Shown: positions 9,673 to 18,706 of the stretch, piece by piece
How the letters are laid out: the number at the start of each line of letters is the position of its first letter
Position numbering within the stretch: the stretch's first letter is position 1
Source of the DNA: Betaproteobacteria bacterium
Lineage (GTDB): Bacteria; Pseudomonadota; Gammaproteobacteria; Burkholderiales; Burkholderiaceae_F
Length of the DNA: 64,000 nucleotides
Assembly: GCA_016861185.1 (NCBI GenBank)
Contig: BOKW01000002.1
Span: forward strand, 558,001 to 622,000
Direction: 5' to 3'
Position numbers and translations under genes: made by a program
Notes under the pieces: generated by a model
Told to the model about the DNA's origin: nothing
The model's input: the letters and a program-made list of their open reading frames with translations, nothing else
Database searches by the model: none

Positions 9673-10604
9673 TCGATCCGGTCGTCTTCTTCTTCCTGCT
9701 CGGCGCCCTCGCGCGGCTTGCGAAGAGCGACCTGCGCCTGCCCGAAGCGCTGTACGAGGCGTTGTCCATCTACCTGCTGCTGGCGATCGGACTAAAAGGC
9801 GGTACGCAGCTCGCGCAGCAGCCGCTGGCGTCCGTGCTGCCGCAGGCGCTCGCGGCGATCGCGCTCGGCGCGACGATCCCGCTGCTGCTGTTTCCGCTGC
9901 TGTTCCGTCTCGGCCGGCTGTCGCGCGCCGACAGCGCGTCGATCGCCGCGCACTACGGCTCGGTGTCGGTCGTCACCTTCGCGGTCGGGCTGAGCGTTCT
10001 GGCGCAGCAGAAGATCGCCGCCGAATCGCACATGCCGTTGCTGGTCGCGCTGATGGAGGCGCCGGGCATCGTCACCGGCATCGTGCTCGCGCGGCTGGGC
10101 GGCGCTCAGCGGATCGCGTGGGGCACGCTGGCGCACGAGGTCGTCTTCGGCAAGAGCGTGCTGTTGCTGCTCGGCGGGCTCGCGATCGGCGCGCTGGCGG
10201 GCCCCGGCGGATTGAAGCCGATCGAGCCGCTGTTCCTCGACCTGTTCAAGGGCGTGCTCGCGCTGTTCCTGCTCGAGATGGGGCTCGTCGCGGGTGGCCG
10301 CCTGGGCGATCTGAAACGCGCCGGCCCGTTCCTGGTCGGCTTCGGCATCGGTGCACCGCTCGTGCTCGGCGCGCTCGGCGCGCTCGTCGGCCACGCGATC
10401 GGGCTCAGCCTCGGCGGAACGGCGCTGCTCGCCACGCTCGCGGCCAGCGCGTCCTACATCGCCGCGCCGGCCGCCATGCGGATCGCGGTGCCGGAGGCCA
10501 ACCCCGCCCTGTCGATCGGCGTGGCGCTCGGCGTCACGTTCCCGTTCAACATCACGGTCGGCATTCCGGTCTATCTTCAGTACGCGCGCTGGCTGGGGAG
10601 CTGA
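9669..10604 (+). CDS. sbtA: SbtA-type sodium-dependent bicarbonate permease
   Basis: A 311-residue membrane protein of the SbtA (DUF897) family, which in cyanobacteria imports bicarbonate with sodium. About ten hydrophobic segments are visible, arranged as two similar halves. Family-like blocks include IGLKGG near residue 40, AAHYGSVSVVTFAVG near 95 and LAASASYIAAPAAMRIAVPEAN near 258. It is shorter than cyanobacterial SbtA, which carries a longer cytosolic linker. It overlaps the NUDIX gene by ATGA and is followed after 2 bases by an SbtB-like PII protein, which strongly supports the identification. Real transport of bicarbonate here is inference. Confidence 0.85.
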   Translation: MIDPVVFFFLLGALARLAKSDLRLPEALYEALSIYLLLAIGLKGGTQLAQQPLASVLPQALAAIALGATIPLLLFPLLFRLGRLSRADSASIAAHYGSVSVVTFAVGLSVLAQQKIAAESHMPLLVALMEAPGIVTGIVLARLGGAQRIAWGTLAHEVVFGKSVLLLLGGLAIGALAGPGGLKPIEPLFLDLFKGVLALFLLEMGLVAGGRLGDLKRAGPFLVGFGIGAPLVLGALGALVGHAIGLSLGGTALLATLAASASYIAAPAAMRIAVPEANPALSIGVALGVTFPFNITVGIPVYLQYARWLGS

Positions 10605-10606
10605 AC

Positions 10607-10909
10607 ATGCAGTCGCACCCGAAGAAGCTGCTGGTGATCATCGCCGAAGCGGCGCTCGAGAAGGCGCTGATCCGCGACGCGCGCGCGTTCGGTGCGCACG
10701 GCTACACGATCACCGAGGTGCGCGGCGGCGGCGAACGCGGCGATCGCGAAGCGGCCTGGGAAGCCGATCGTTCGATCGAGATGAAGGTGATCTGTGCGGA
10801 GGCGGTCGCCGAACGGCTGGCGTCGCACGTGCTGGCGAACTACGCGCCGCACTACGCAGTGACGCTGTTCACCGCCGAGGTCGGCGTGTTCAGGCCGCAG
10901 AAATTCTAG
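10607..10909 (+). CDS. sbtB: SbtB-like PII-family regulator
   Basis: A 100-residue PII-like protein. The ferredoxin-like fold strands KKLLVIIAEAALEKALIRD and GAHGYTITEVRGGG are followed by a T-loop-like segment and FTAEVGVFRPQKF at the end. In cyanobacteria SbtB binds adenyl nucleotides (cAMP, AMP, ADP, ATP) and gates SbtA. The two-cysteine C-loop of some cyanobacterial SbtB proteins is absent. The start is 2 bases after sbtA, so the pair is cotranscribed. The stop overlaps the convergent stop of the VOC gene (shared CTAG). Confidence 0.82.
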   Translation: MQSHPKKLLVIIAEAALEKALIRDARAFGAHGYTITEVRGGGERGDREAAWEADRSIEMKVICAEAVAERLASHVLANYAPHYAVTLFTAEVGVFRPQKF

Positions 10910-11271
10910 CCGGCGACCGGCTCGACGAACGTGATCGCGCCGCCTTGCGGGTCGAGCACGGTGAACTCCCGCGTGTCTCTCTCGGTGAGCCGCAGCGTAC
11001 CGTTCGGATGGACGATGCCGGCGGCGCGGCACTCGTCGTACAAGGCGTCGATTCCTTCCACTCGCATCCGGCATGCGGTGTTGTCTGCAACGCTGCGATC
11101 GGCGCAGCGCCACAGGTGCAGATGCACGTCGTCGCGCATCAGCGCAGCGTATTCGTCCGACACGAACAGCGTCTGGAAGCCGATCTTGCCGTAGAACGCG
11201 ACGCCTCGTCCGATGTCCGCGACCGCCAGTAGCGGAATCGCGGCAAGCAACCGAGCGCGGGAGACGTTCAC
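10906..11271 (-). CDS. VOC-superfamily (glyoxalase/bleomycin-resistance-like) protein
   Basis: A 121-residue single-domain protein with the paired beta-alpha-beta-beta-beta pattern of the vicinal-oxygen-chelate superfamily: LLAVADIGRGVAFYGK at the start and FTVLDPQGGAITFVEP at the end, the latter holding the usual C-terminal glutamate. The GTG start at 11271 overlaps the iscX stop (GTGA), so it is probably translated with the isc operon, although it is not a standard isc member. Substrate and metal are unknown. Confidence 0.75.
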   Translation of the reverse strand: MNVSRARLLAAIPLLAVADIGRGVAFYGKIGFQTLFVSDEYAALMRDDVHLHLWRCADRSVADNTACRMRVEGIDALYDECRAAGIVHPNGTLRLTERDTREFTVLDPQGGAITFVEPVAG

Positions 11272-11462
11272 TTCACCTCGTCGATCCAGGCCATCTGGAT
11301 CGCTTCGAGGATCTTTTCGCCGGAGCGCTTCGGGTCGTCGGAAAAACCCGGCAGCTCGCACACCCAGCGGTGCAGGTCGACGAAGTTGACGTACTGCGGG
11401 TCGACGTCCGGGTGTTTCTCCGCCAGCGCGATGGCAATTTCGAGCGAATCGGTCCACTTCAT
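11268..11462 (-). CDS. iscX: Fe-S cluster assembly protein IscX
   Basis: A 64-residue acidic protein starting MKWTDSLEIAIAL and containing DVDPQYVNFVDLHRWVCELPGF, diagnostic of IscX (YfhJ). IscX binds IscS and iron and modulates the rate of cluster assembly. It overlaps fdx upstream (ATG at 11462, fdx stop at 11459–11461) and the VOC gene downstream, the expected place at the end of the isc operon. Confidence 0.95.
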   Translation of the reverse strand: MKWTDSLEIAIALAEKHPDVDPQYVNFVDLHRWVCELPGFSDDPKRSGEKILEAIQMAWIDEVK

Positions 11463-11800
11463 CGACCGCCCTCCTTCACCTGGTTGATCGTGTATTTCGG
11501 GATCTCGATCACGAGGTCCTTGTCCTTGACGATCGCCTGGCACGACAGGCGCGACACCGGCGTCAGGCCCCAGGCCTTGTCGAGCAGGTCGTCCTCGTCT
11601 TCGTCGCTCGGGTCGAGCGTGTTGAAGCCTTCGCGCACGATCACGTGGCAGGTCGTGCAGGCGCACGACATCTCGCACGCGTGCTCGATCTCGATGTCGT
11701 TCGCGAGCAGGTTTTCGCAGATGCTCTTGCCCGGCACGGCCTCGATCGTTGCGCCGGCGGGGCAAAGTTCCTCGTGGGGCAGGACCCTGATCTTGGGCAT
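11459..11800 (-). CDS. fdx: ISC-type [2Fe-2S] ferredoxin
   Basis: Adrenodoxin-type ferredoxin supplying electrons to Fe-S assembly. With the ATG start at 11800 it has 113 residues. The cluster ligands are Cys42, Cys48 and Cys51 in HACEMSCACTTCH and Cys87 in RLSCQ. A GTG two codons upstream at 11806 overlaps the hscA stop (GTGA) and is an equally possible start. It lies between hscA and iscX as in other isc operons. Confidence 0.95.
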   Translation of the reverse strand: MPKIRVLPHEELCPAGATIEAVPGKSICENLLANDIEIEHACEMSCACTTCHVIVREGFNTLDPSDEDEDDLLDKAWGLTPVSRLSCQAIVKDKDLVIEIPKYTINQVKEGGR

Positions 11801-11802
11801 GC

Positions 11803-13674
11803 TCACTCGGGCAGGACTTCGTCGACGCGCCGCCCGGCGAGTGCGGCCCGGATCGTACGGTCCATCCGGCGCGCGGCGAATTCCTCGGTGCCGTGCGCGA
11901 GCCGGTCGATCGCCGCCTTGATCGCGAGATGATCGTCGCCGCGCGCGATGTCGATCAGTTCGCGCAGCAGGCGTTCGACCTCCGCGCGTTCGGCGTCGGC
12001 GAGCAGGTCGCCGTCGGCGGCGAGCGCGCCGATCGTCGCCTCGGCCAGCCGCTGCGCCTCGACCTGCTGCTCGCGCAGCGCGCGCGCGGCGACGTCGGAC
12101 TCGGCGGCGCCGATCGAGTCCTGCAGCATGCGCGCGATTTCGTCGTCGCTCAGCCCGTACGACGGCTTGACGACGATCGAAGCCTCGACGCCGCTCGTCG
12201 TCTCGCGCGCGGCAACCGACAGCAGGCCATCGGCGTCGACCTGGAAGGTGACACGGATACGGGCGGCACCAGCCGCCATCGGCGGTATGCCGCGCAGCTC
12301 GAAGCGCGCCAGCGAGCGGCAGTCGGACACCAGTTCGCGCTCGCCCTGCACGACCTGGATCGCCATCGCCGTCTGGCCGTCGCGGAAGGTCGTGAACTCC
12401 TGCGCGCGCGCGACGGGAATCGTCGAATTACGCGGAATGATCTTCTCGACCAGCCCGCCCATCGTCTCCAGCCCGAGGGACAGCGGGATCACGTCGAGCA
12501 GCAGCCAGTCCTCGCCCGGCGCGTGATTGCCGGCGAGCAGGTTGGCCTGCATCGCCGCGCCTAGCGCGACGACCTTGTCCGGGTCGATGTCGATCAGCGG
12601 TTCCTGGCCGAACAGATCGGCGACCGCCTTGCGCACGTGCGGCATGCGCGTGGCGCCGCCGACCATCACCACACCCTTGACGTCGGCCGGCTTCAGTCCT
12701 GCGTCGCGCAGCGCACGGCGCGCGGCGTCGAGCGTCTTCTGCACGAGATGCTGCGTCATGCCGGCGAAGATGTCGCGCTTGATCGTCAGGTTGATCCAGC
12801 GCCCCTGGCTCAGACGCGCCTGGATCGTCGCGCTGTCCTTCGTCGACAGCGCCTCCTTCGCCGCGCGCGCCTTGACCGTCAGCAGGCTCGTGTCCTCGGG
12901 CGGAAGCAGCGAAAGATCGGCCTGCTCGAGCGCCCAGCAGTACAGCCGGTGATCGAAGTCGTCGCCGCCGAGCGCCGTGTCGCCGCCGGTGGCGAGCACT
13001 TCGAACACGCCCTTGGTCAGCTTGAGGATCGAGATGTCGAACGTGCCGCCGCCGAGGTCATAGACCGCGTAGACACCTTCGGCGGCGTTGTCGAGTCCGT
13101 AAGCGAGCGCCGCCGCGGTCGGCTCGTTCAACAGCCGCAGCACGTTCAATCCGGCCAGCCGCGCCGCATCGCGCGTGGCCTGCCGCTGCGCGTCGTCGAA
13201 GTAGGCGGGCACGGTCACGACCGCGCCGACCAGCTCGCCGCCGAGCGCGGCCTCGGCGCGCTCGCGCAAGACCCTGAGGATTTCCGCCGACACCTCGACC
13301 GGACTCTTGACGCCGGCGATCGTGCGGATCTGCAGCATGCCGGGCGCGTCGACGAAGTCGTACGGCAGGTTCTCGACGTGCTCGACGTCCTTGACGCCGC
13401 GACCCATGAAGCGCTTGACGGAGACGATCGTGTTGCGCGGGTCGGCGGCCTGATGTGCGAGCGCTTCGGCGCCGACTTCGACGCCGCCGTCGGCGCGGTA
13501 GCGAACGACCGAAGGCAGTAGCGCCCTGCCTTGCTCGTCCTCGAGCACGACCGCAACGCTGTTGCGCACCGTGGCGACCAGCGAATTGGTCGTCCCGAGG
13601 TCGACACCCACCGCGAGGCGCCGCTCGTGCGGTGCGGGCGACATGCCGGGTTCGGCGATCTGCAGCAGCGCCAT
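11803..13674 (-). CDS. hscA: Fe-S protein assembly chaperone HscA (Hsp70 family)
   Basis: Specialised Hsp70 that, with HscB, helps move the cluster from IscU to target proteins by recognising the LPPVK motif of IscU. The 623-residue protein shows the ATPase signatures [13 protein letters not shown] near residue 22, [15 protein letters not shown] near 205 and [16 protein letters not shown] near 345, then the substrate-binding domain. It lacks the EEVD-like tail of DnaK. It starts 3 bases after the hscB stop and overlaps fdx. Confidence 0.97.
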   Translation of the reverse strand: MALLQIAEPGMSPAPHERRLAVGVDLGTTNSLVATVRNSVAVVLEDEQGRALLPSVVRYRADGGVEVGAEALAHQAADPRNTIVSVKRFMGRGVKDVEHVENLPYDFVDAPGMLQIRTIAGVKSPVEVSAEILRVLRERAEAALGGELVGAVVTVPAYFDDAQRQATRDAARLAGLNVLRLLNEPTAAALAYGLDNAAEGVYAVYDLGGGTFDISILKLTKGVFEVLATGGDTALGGDDFDHRLYCWALEQADLSLLPPEDTSLLTVKARAAKEALSTKDSATIQARLSQGRWINLTIKRDIFAGMTQHLVQKTLDAARRALRDAGLKPADVKGVVMVGGATRMPHVRKAVADLFGQEPLIDIDPDKVVALGAAMQANLLAGNHAPGEDWLLLDVIPLSLGLETMGGLVEKIIPRNSTIPVARAQEFTTFRDGQTAMAIQVVQGERELVSDCRSLARFELRGIPPMAAGAARIRVTFQVDADGLLSVAARETTSGVEASIVVKPSYGLSDDEIARMLQDSIGAAESDVAARALREQQVEAQRLAEATIGALAADGDLLADAERAEVERLLRELIDIARGDDHLAIKAAIDRLAHGTEEFAARRMDRTIRAALAGRRVDEVLPE

Positions 13675-13677
13675 CGT

Positions 13678-14241
13678 TCAGGCCGCCTCCACCTCGGCCG
13701 CGGCGACTTCCTCGCCGAACTTCTCGATGAACATCAACTGCCGTACCAGCCCGGCCGCGCGCGCGTAGTCGCCGTCCTGGTCGAGCGCATCGGCCAGCGC
13801 GGCGAGCGTTTCTTCGCGCAGGCGACGAACCTCGTTGCGCAGCCGGACGAGCGACGCGGGATCGCGGTCGCTCCGCGCTTCGTCCAGCGCTTCGCGCAAC
13901 TCGAGCTGCCGCGCAAGAAACTCCGGCCGCATCGCCGTGTTCGATTCCGCGGCGATCGGTGCACCGTGGCGCTCGCACAGGTACGCCGCGCGCTTCAGCG
14001 GCGAGCGCAGCGTCTGGAAGGCTTCGTTCGCACGCGTCGCCCACTGCATCGCGACACGCTTTTCGGCGGCGGACCCGGCGGCGAAGCGATCGGGATGCAC
14101 CCGTTCCTGCACCTGCCGGTATGCGCGCTCGAGCGCATCGGCATCGAGCGCGAAGCGCGGCTCGAGGCCGAACAGGGCGAAGTGATCCGGAGCGCGTGTC
14201 GTCACGGAAGTCGGGGGAAACGCAGCGGCCGCTCTGGACAC
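13678..14241 (-). CDS. hscB: Co-chaperone HscB (J-protein)
   Basis: J-domain partner of HscA, about 187 residues. The domain starts DHFALFGLEPRFALDADALE and contains the essential HPD tripeptide in ERVHPDRFAAGS; the C-terminal three-helix domain contacts IscU. No ATG is available near the conserved start. GTG at 14241 was taken as the outer limit, and GTG at 14205 (VTTRAPDHF) is closer to the usual N-terminus. It sits between iscA and hscA. Confidence 0.93.
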   Translation of the reverse strand: MSRAAAAFPPTSVTTRAPDHFALFGLEPRFALDADALERAYRQVQERVHPDRFAAGSAAEKRVAMQWATRANEAFQTLRSPLKRAAYLCERHGAPIAAESNTAMRPEFLARQLELREALDEARSDRDPASLVRLRNEVRRLREETLAALADALDQDGDYARAAGLVRQLMFIEKFGEEVAAAEVEAA

Positions 14242-14281
14242 AGCCGCGGCAAACGGGCCGGCGGCGCCGGCCGCGCGAAGC

Positions 14282-14605
14282 TCAGACGTTGAAGGACTCG
14301 CCGCAGCCGCAGCGGTTCTTCTCTTTCGGGTTGTTGAATCGGAATCCTTCGTTCAGACCTTCGCGCACGAAGTCGAGCTCGGTACCGTCGATGTAGGCGA
14401 GGCTCTTGGGGTCGACCAGGATGCGCACGCCGTGACTCTCGAACTGCTGGTCGTCGGGGTTCACCGCGTCGGCGTACTCGAGCTTGTACGCCATGCCGGA
14501 GCATCCGGTCGTGCGCACGCCCAGGCGCAGGCCGATGCCCCTGCCCCGCTTGCTGATGAAGTCGGCCACGTGCCGGGCGGCCCGTTCCGTCATCGTGACT
14601 GCCAT
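14282..14605 (-). CDS. iscA: Iron-sulfur assembly protein IscA
   Basis: A-type carrier of 107 residues. The three conserved cysteines are Cys35 (TTGCSG) and Cys99 and Cys101 (RCGCGESF), which hold iron or a cluster for transfer to [4Fe-4S] apoproteins. The start [13 protein letters not shown] and the length match the family. It lies 21 bases downstream of iscU, within the isc operon. Confidence 0.96.
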   Translation of the reverse strand: MAVTMTERAARHVADFISKRGRGIGLRLGVRTTGCSGMAYKLEYADAVNPDDQQFESHGVRILVDPKSLAYIDGTELDFVREGLNEGFRFNNPKEKNRCGCGESFNV

Positions 14606-14626
14606 GACCTTCTCCCCCGTCGCGAC

Positions 14627-15040
14627 CTAGGCGGCCGCCTTCTGTTCGGCCGGCTGCGCCAGGCCGTGCTTCTGCTTGTAGTCGGTGATCGCCGCCTTGA
14701 TCGCGTCCTCGGCCAGGATCGAGCAGTGGATCTTCACCGGCGGCAAGGCCAGCTCCTCGGCGATCTGCGTGTTCTTCAGTTGCATCGCCTCGTCGAGCGT
14801 CTTGCCCTTCACCCACTCGGTCACCAGCGACGAGGACGCGATCGCCGAGCCGCAGCCGTAGGTCTTGAAGCGCGCGTCCTCGATGACGCCGTCCGCGCTG
14901 ACCTTGATCTGCAGCTTCATCACGTCGCCGCAGGCCGGCGCGCCGACCATGCCGGTGCCGACGCTGCCGTCGCCCTTGTCGAACGAGCCGACGTTGCGGG
15001 GGTTCTCGTAGTGGTCGATGACTTTCTCGCTGTATGACAT
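14627..15040 (-). CDS. iscU: Fe-S cluster scaffold IscU
   Basis: Scaffold on which new [2Fe-2S] clusters are built. The 137-residue protein has ligands Cys37 (APACGD), Cys63 (YGCGSA) and Cys106 (KIHCSI) plus the HscA-binding motif LPPVK at residues 99–103. It has a short alanine/glutamine-rich tail. It lies between iscS (31 bases upstream) and iscA. Confidence 0.97.
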   Translation of the reverse strand: MSYSEKVIDHYENPRNVGSFDKGDGSVGTGMVGAPACGDVMKLQIKVSADGVIEDARFKTYGCGSAIASSSLVTEWVKGKTLDEAMQLKNTQIAEELALPPVKIHCSILAEDAIKAAITDYKQKHGLAQPAEQKAAA

Positions 15041-15071
15041 GACTTACCTCTTGGTTCGGACTGCGCCGCCG

Positions 15072-16280
<1,209 letters not shown>

Positions 16281-16290
16281 GCGGTCTTCC

Positions 16291-16794
16291 CTAGCTGGCG
16301 ACGGATTGCGGTTTCGGCGCGGCGGGCGCGCGCCGCGGCGGACGCGTGTCGTGCAGGACGCTCGCCAGCGTACCCTGCTGCGCGAGCCGTTCCTTCTGCT
16401 GGTCGACGAGGTCCTGCAGCGACACGGAATCCAGGAAATCCACCATGTGACGATTCAGATTGGCCCACAGGTCGTGGGTCATGCAGCGCTGGTCGTTATC
16501 GCAATTTTCCTTGCCGCCGCATTGTGTTGCGTCAATGGGTTCGTCGACGGCGAAGATGATGTCGGCGACCGAGATGTCGGCCATCGGCTTGCCCAGCGTA
16601 TAGCCGCCCCCGGGGCCGCGCGTGCTCTCGACCAGCGCATGTCTTCGCAGTTTCCCGAACAACTGCTCCAGATACGACAGCGAGATCTTCTGCCGCTGGC
16701 TGATGCCCGCGAGCGTCACGGGACCGTTGTGCTGCCGCAGGCCGAGGTCGATCATCGCCGTCACGGCGAAACGTCCTTTGGTCGTCAAGCGCAT
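16291..16794 (-). CDS. iscR: Fe-S cluster assembly transcriptional regulator IscR
   Basis: Rrf2-family [2Fe-2S] regulator that represses isc when holo. The 167-residue protein has a winged-helix domain ([19 protein letters not shown] and [14 protein letters not shown]) and the cluster ligands Cys92, Cys98 and Cys104, with His107 as the expected fourth ligand. A strong ribosome site, GGAGGTG, precedes the ATG. It is first in the isc operon and has a promoter with an overlapping IscR-type box about 90–120 bases upstream. Confidence 0.97.
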   Translation of the reverse strand: MRLTTKGRFAVTAMIDLGLRQHNGPVTLAGISQRQKISLSYLEQLFGKLRRHALVESTRGPGGGYTLGKPMADISVADIIFAVDEPIDATQCGGKENCDNDQRCMTHDLWANLNRHMVDFLDSVSLQDLVDQQKERLAQQGTLASVLHDTRPPRRAPAAPKPQSVAS

Positions 16795-16883
16795 CGTGTC
16801 ACCTCCGCTGTCCGGTTCGATCGGCCCAGCATCGACGATCCAGGGATGGATCGGCGGCGCAAATCCCGATCAGTGCGGTCGGG

Positions 16884-16912
16884 ATCGTAGCTAATCCGAG
16901 TATTTCAGTCAA
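16884..16912 (-). promoter_or_regulatory. Sigma70-like promoter of the isc operon
   Basis: Reading the minus strand: -35 TTGACT (complement of 16907–16912), a 17-base spacer and -10 TACGAT (complement of 16884–16889). The transcription start is expected near 16877, giving a leader of about 83 bases before iscR. The -35 and spacer overlap the IscR-like box, as expected for feedback repression. Confidence 0.75.
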
Positions 16913-16916
16913 CAAA
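16892..16916. promoter_or_regulatory. IscR type-1-like operator
   Basis: This 25-base site agrees with the E. coli type-1 IscR consensus (ATASYYGACTRWWWYAGTCRRSTAT) at about 19 of 25 positions. It includes the central CCGAGTATTTCAGTCAAC on the plus strand. It overlaps the -35 and spacer of the iscR promoter, so holo-IscR bound here should block the polymerase. The call rests on consensus match and location. Confidence 0.7.
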
Positions 16917-16979
16917 TCCTTCCAGCCGCTCACAAGGACCGATTGGATATGCTGCCGCGCTCCAAATAGGGAGATCGCG

Positions 16980-17984
16980 TTGTTCGCGCCAAGACGATTC
17001 GCCGACTACACACCCGCAAGCCCATGCAACCTCTGCGGGAAACGTGAGGGTACCCTCGTTGAGATTAGGGACCGGCACGGGGCGCCTCTGAATGTCACCT
17101 GCTGCCGCGCCTGCGGTTTGACCTACGTCGACCCTCTGCCAAGCGCGGCCGAGCTGGCACGCTTTTATGCGGAACGTTATCGGCGCGAGTACAAGTCCGC
17201 GGAGGCGCCTCGAATCAAACACGTCTTCCGCGCCGGCCGCGTCGCGCTGGAGAGGTTCCGGACGGTCGCATTGCTCGCGCAGCCGCCCGCGCGCGTGCTC
17301 GACTGCGGTGCCGGCGGCGGCGAGTTCGCCTACCTGCTCGCGAGCCGCGGCTATCGCCTGACGGGCATCGAGCCGAACGACGGGTACCGCGAGTTCGCGC
17401 GCGCCGAGTATGGCGTCGACCTCCGTCCGGGAACGCTCGACGACGCGTCGTTCGCCGCCGGCGGGTTCGACCTGATCACCCTCTTCCACGTGCTCGAACA
17501 CTTTCGCGATCCGCGCGCGGGGCTCGCCAAGCTGGCGGCCTGGCTCAAGCCCGGAGGACATCTTTACGTCGAAGTCCCGAACGCGCTGACCGAGGTGAGT
17601 TCCCCGTCGAACCTGTACCACTACGCGCACCTCTTCTACTTCGCGGCCGATCCGCTGACGCGCCTTGCACGCGCCGTGGGGCTCGTCCCGCTGCTCGTCG
17701 ACGGGGCCCCGTCGAAAGCGAACCTGACCGCCGTGTTTCGCCGCGACGGCGGAACCGCGAACGACGAACCGGAGCCGTCCGCGCACGCGCGCGTGGTGGA
17801 GGCGAATCGTCGCCGAACGCTCCGCCGGTATCTATTGAGCGGATCGACCTGGGCCAACGCGGCGAGCCGGCTGTGGGCGCGCGCGCAGGAGAAGCGCGCC
17901 GCGCGTGCGGGCCTGTCGGGACGGGCGACGTTGGACGCACTCTACGAAAAGGAAGCGCCGCGGACCGGCCGCGGCGCCCTGTGA
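16980..17984 (+). CDS. Class I SAM-dependent methyltransferase with N-terminal zinc-finger-like region
   Basis: A 334-residue methyltransferase of unknown substrate. Near the N-terminus two CxxC pairs (CNLCGK at about 17 and CCRACGL at about 41) look like a zinc knuckle, as in sugar or natural-product C-methyltransferase-like proteins. The SAM motif VLDCGAGGGEFAYLLASRG lies near 105, followed by GIEPNDGY and LFHVLEHFRDPRAGL. A TTG start at 16980 is needed; no in-frame ATG lies nearby. It is divergent from iscR. There is no neighbouring pathway to suggest the substrate. Confidence 0.8.
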   Translation: MFAPRRFADYTPASPCNLCGKREGTLVEIRDRHGAPLNVTCCRACGLTYVDPLPSAAELARFYAERYRREYKSAEAPRIKHVFRAGRVALERFRTVALLAQPPARVLDCGAGGGEFAYLLASRGYRLTGIEPNDGYREFARAEYGVDLRPGTLDDASFAAGGFDLITLFHVLEHFRDPRAGLAKLAAWLKPGGHLYVEVPNALTEVSSPSNLYHYAHLFYFAADPLTRLARAVGLVPLLVDGAPSKANLTAVFRRDGGTANDEPEPSAHARVVEANRRRTLRRYLLSGSTWANAASRLWARAQEKRAARAGLSGRATLDALYEKEAPRTGRGAL

Positions 17985-18012
17985 AGTCGAACGCGCGGGC
18001 AGAACGCGCCGG

Positions 18013-18501
18013 CTAGGCCGCCGCGTACATCGTCGCGCGCTTGCGCACCACCTCGATCAGGCCCTGGCACGCGTCCTCGACGTAATCGAGCACGGTGTTG
18101 AAGCCCTCCGGGCCGCCGTAATACGGATCGGGCACCGTCGCAGCATCGTGCTCACCGGCAAAACGCATCAACAGATGCAGCTTGTGCTTGTACGCACGCG
18201 GGCACTGCTGCTGCAGCAGCGCCAGATTCTCCCAATCCATCGCCAGGATCAGATCGAACTCGCGGAAGTCGTCCTGCGTGATCTGACGAGCACGCAGGTC
18301 GCCCAACTCGTAGCCGCGCTTGCGGGCGGCCTGTTGAGCGCGGACGTCGGGCGGCTCACCGACGTGATAGGCATGCGTGCCCGCGGACTCGATGTGCACG
18401 CTGCCCTCGAGACCCGCGTCGCGCACCATCTTGCGGAACACGCCTTCCGCCGTCGGCGAACGGCAGATGTTACCCATGCAAACGAAAAGTACTTTGGTCA
18501 T
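18013..18501 (-). CDS. Low-molecular-weight protein tyrosine phosphatase
   Basis: A 162-residue phosphatase. The CX5R active site is at the extreme N-terminus (FVCMGNICRSPTAEG, nucleophile Cys8 and Arg14) and the general-acid loop is DPYYGG near residue 124. Such proteins dephosphorylate tyrosine-phosphorylated proteins, often tyrosine kinases of polysaccharide export, but no such kinase or export genes lie nearby. It stands alone between the convergent methyltransferase gene and uvrB. The roughly 205 bases between it and uvrB hold nothing I can assign. Confidence 0.92.
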   Translation of the reverse strand: MTKVLFVCMGNICRSPTAEGVFRKMVRDAGLEGSVHIESAGTHAYHVGEPPDVRAQQAARKRGYELGDLRARQITQDDFREFDLILAMDWENLALLQQQCPRAYKHKLHLLMRFAGEHDAATVPDPYYGGPEGFNTVLDYVEDACQGLIEVVRKRATMYAAA

Positions 18502-18706
18502 CTCTAACGCGCCTTTCTGTTCGGGCCCGCGTCGTGCCTGCCCGGCTCATCGTCGACGGGCGATTCACACCCGGCGACGTCCTTTCCCACGATCACCAAC
18601 GTCCCAACGCTCCGTCCGGAAGACCGGAGATGCAGGCGGAAGTTCAAAGCCAAGCGCCCGCCGCAGCGGCCGATCCGGTCCTCATTCCGTCTCGCGCGGC
18701 ATCGAT

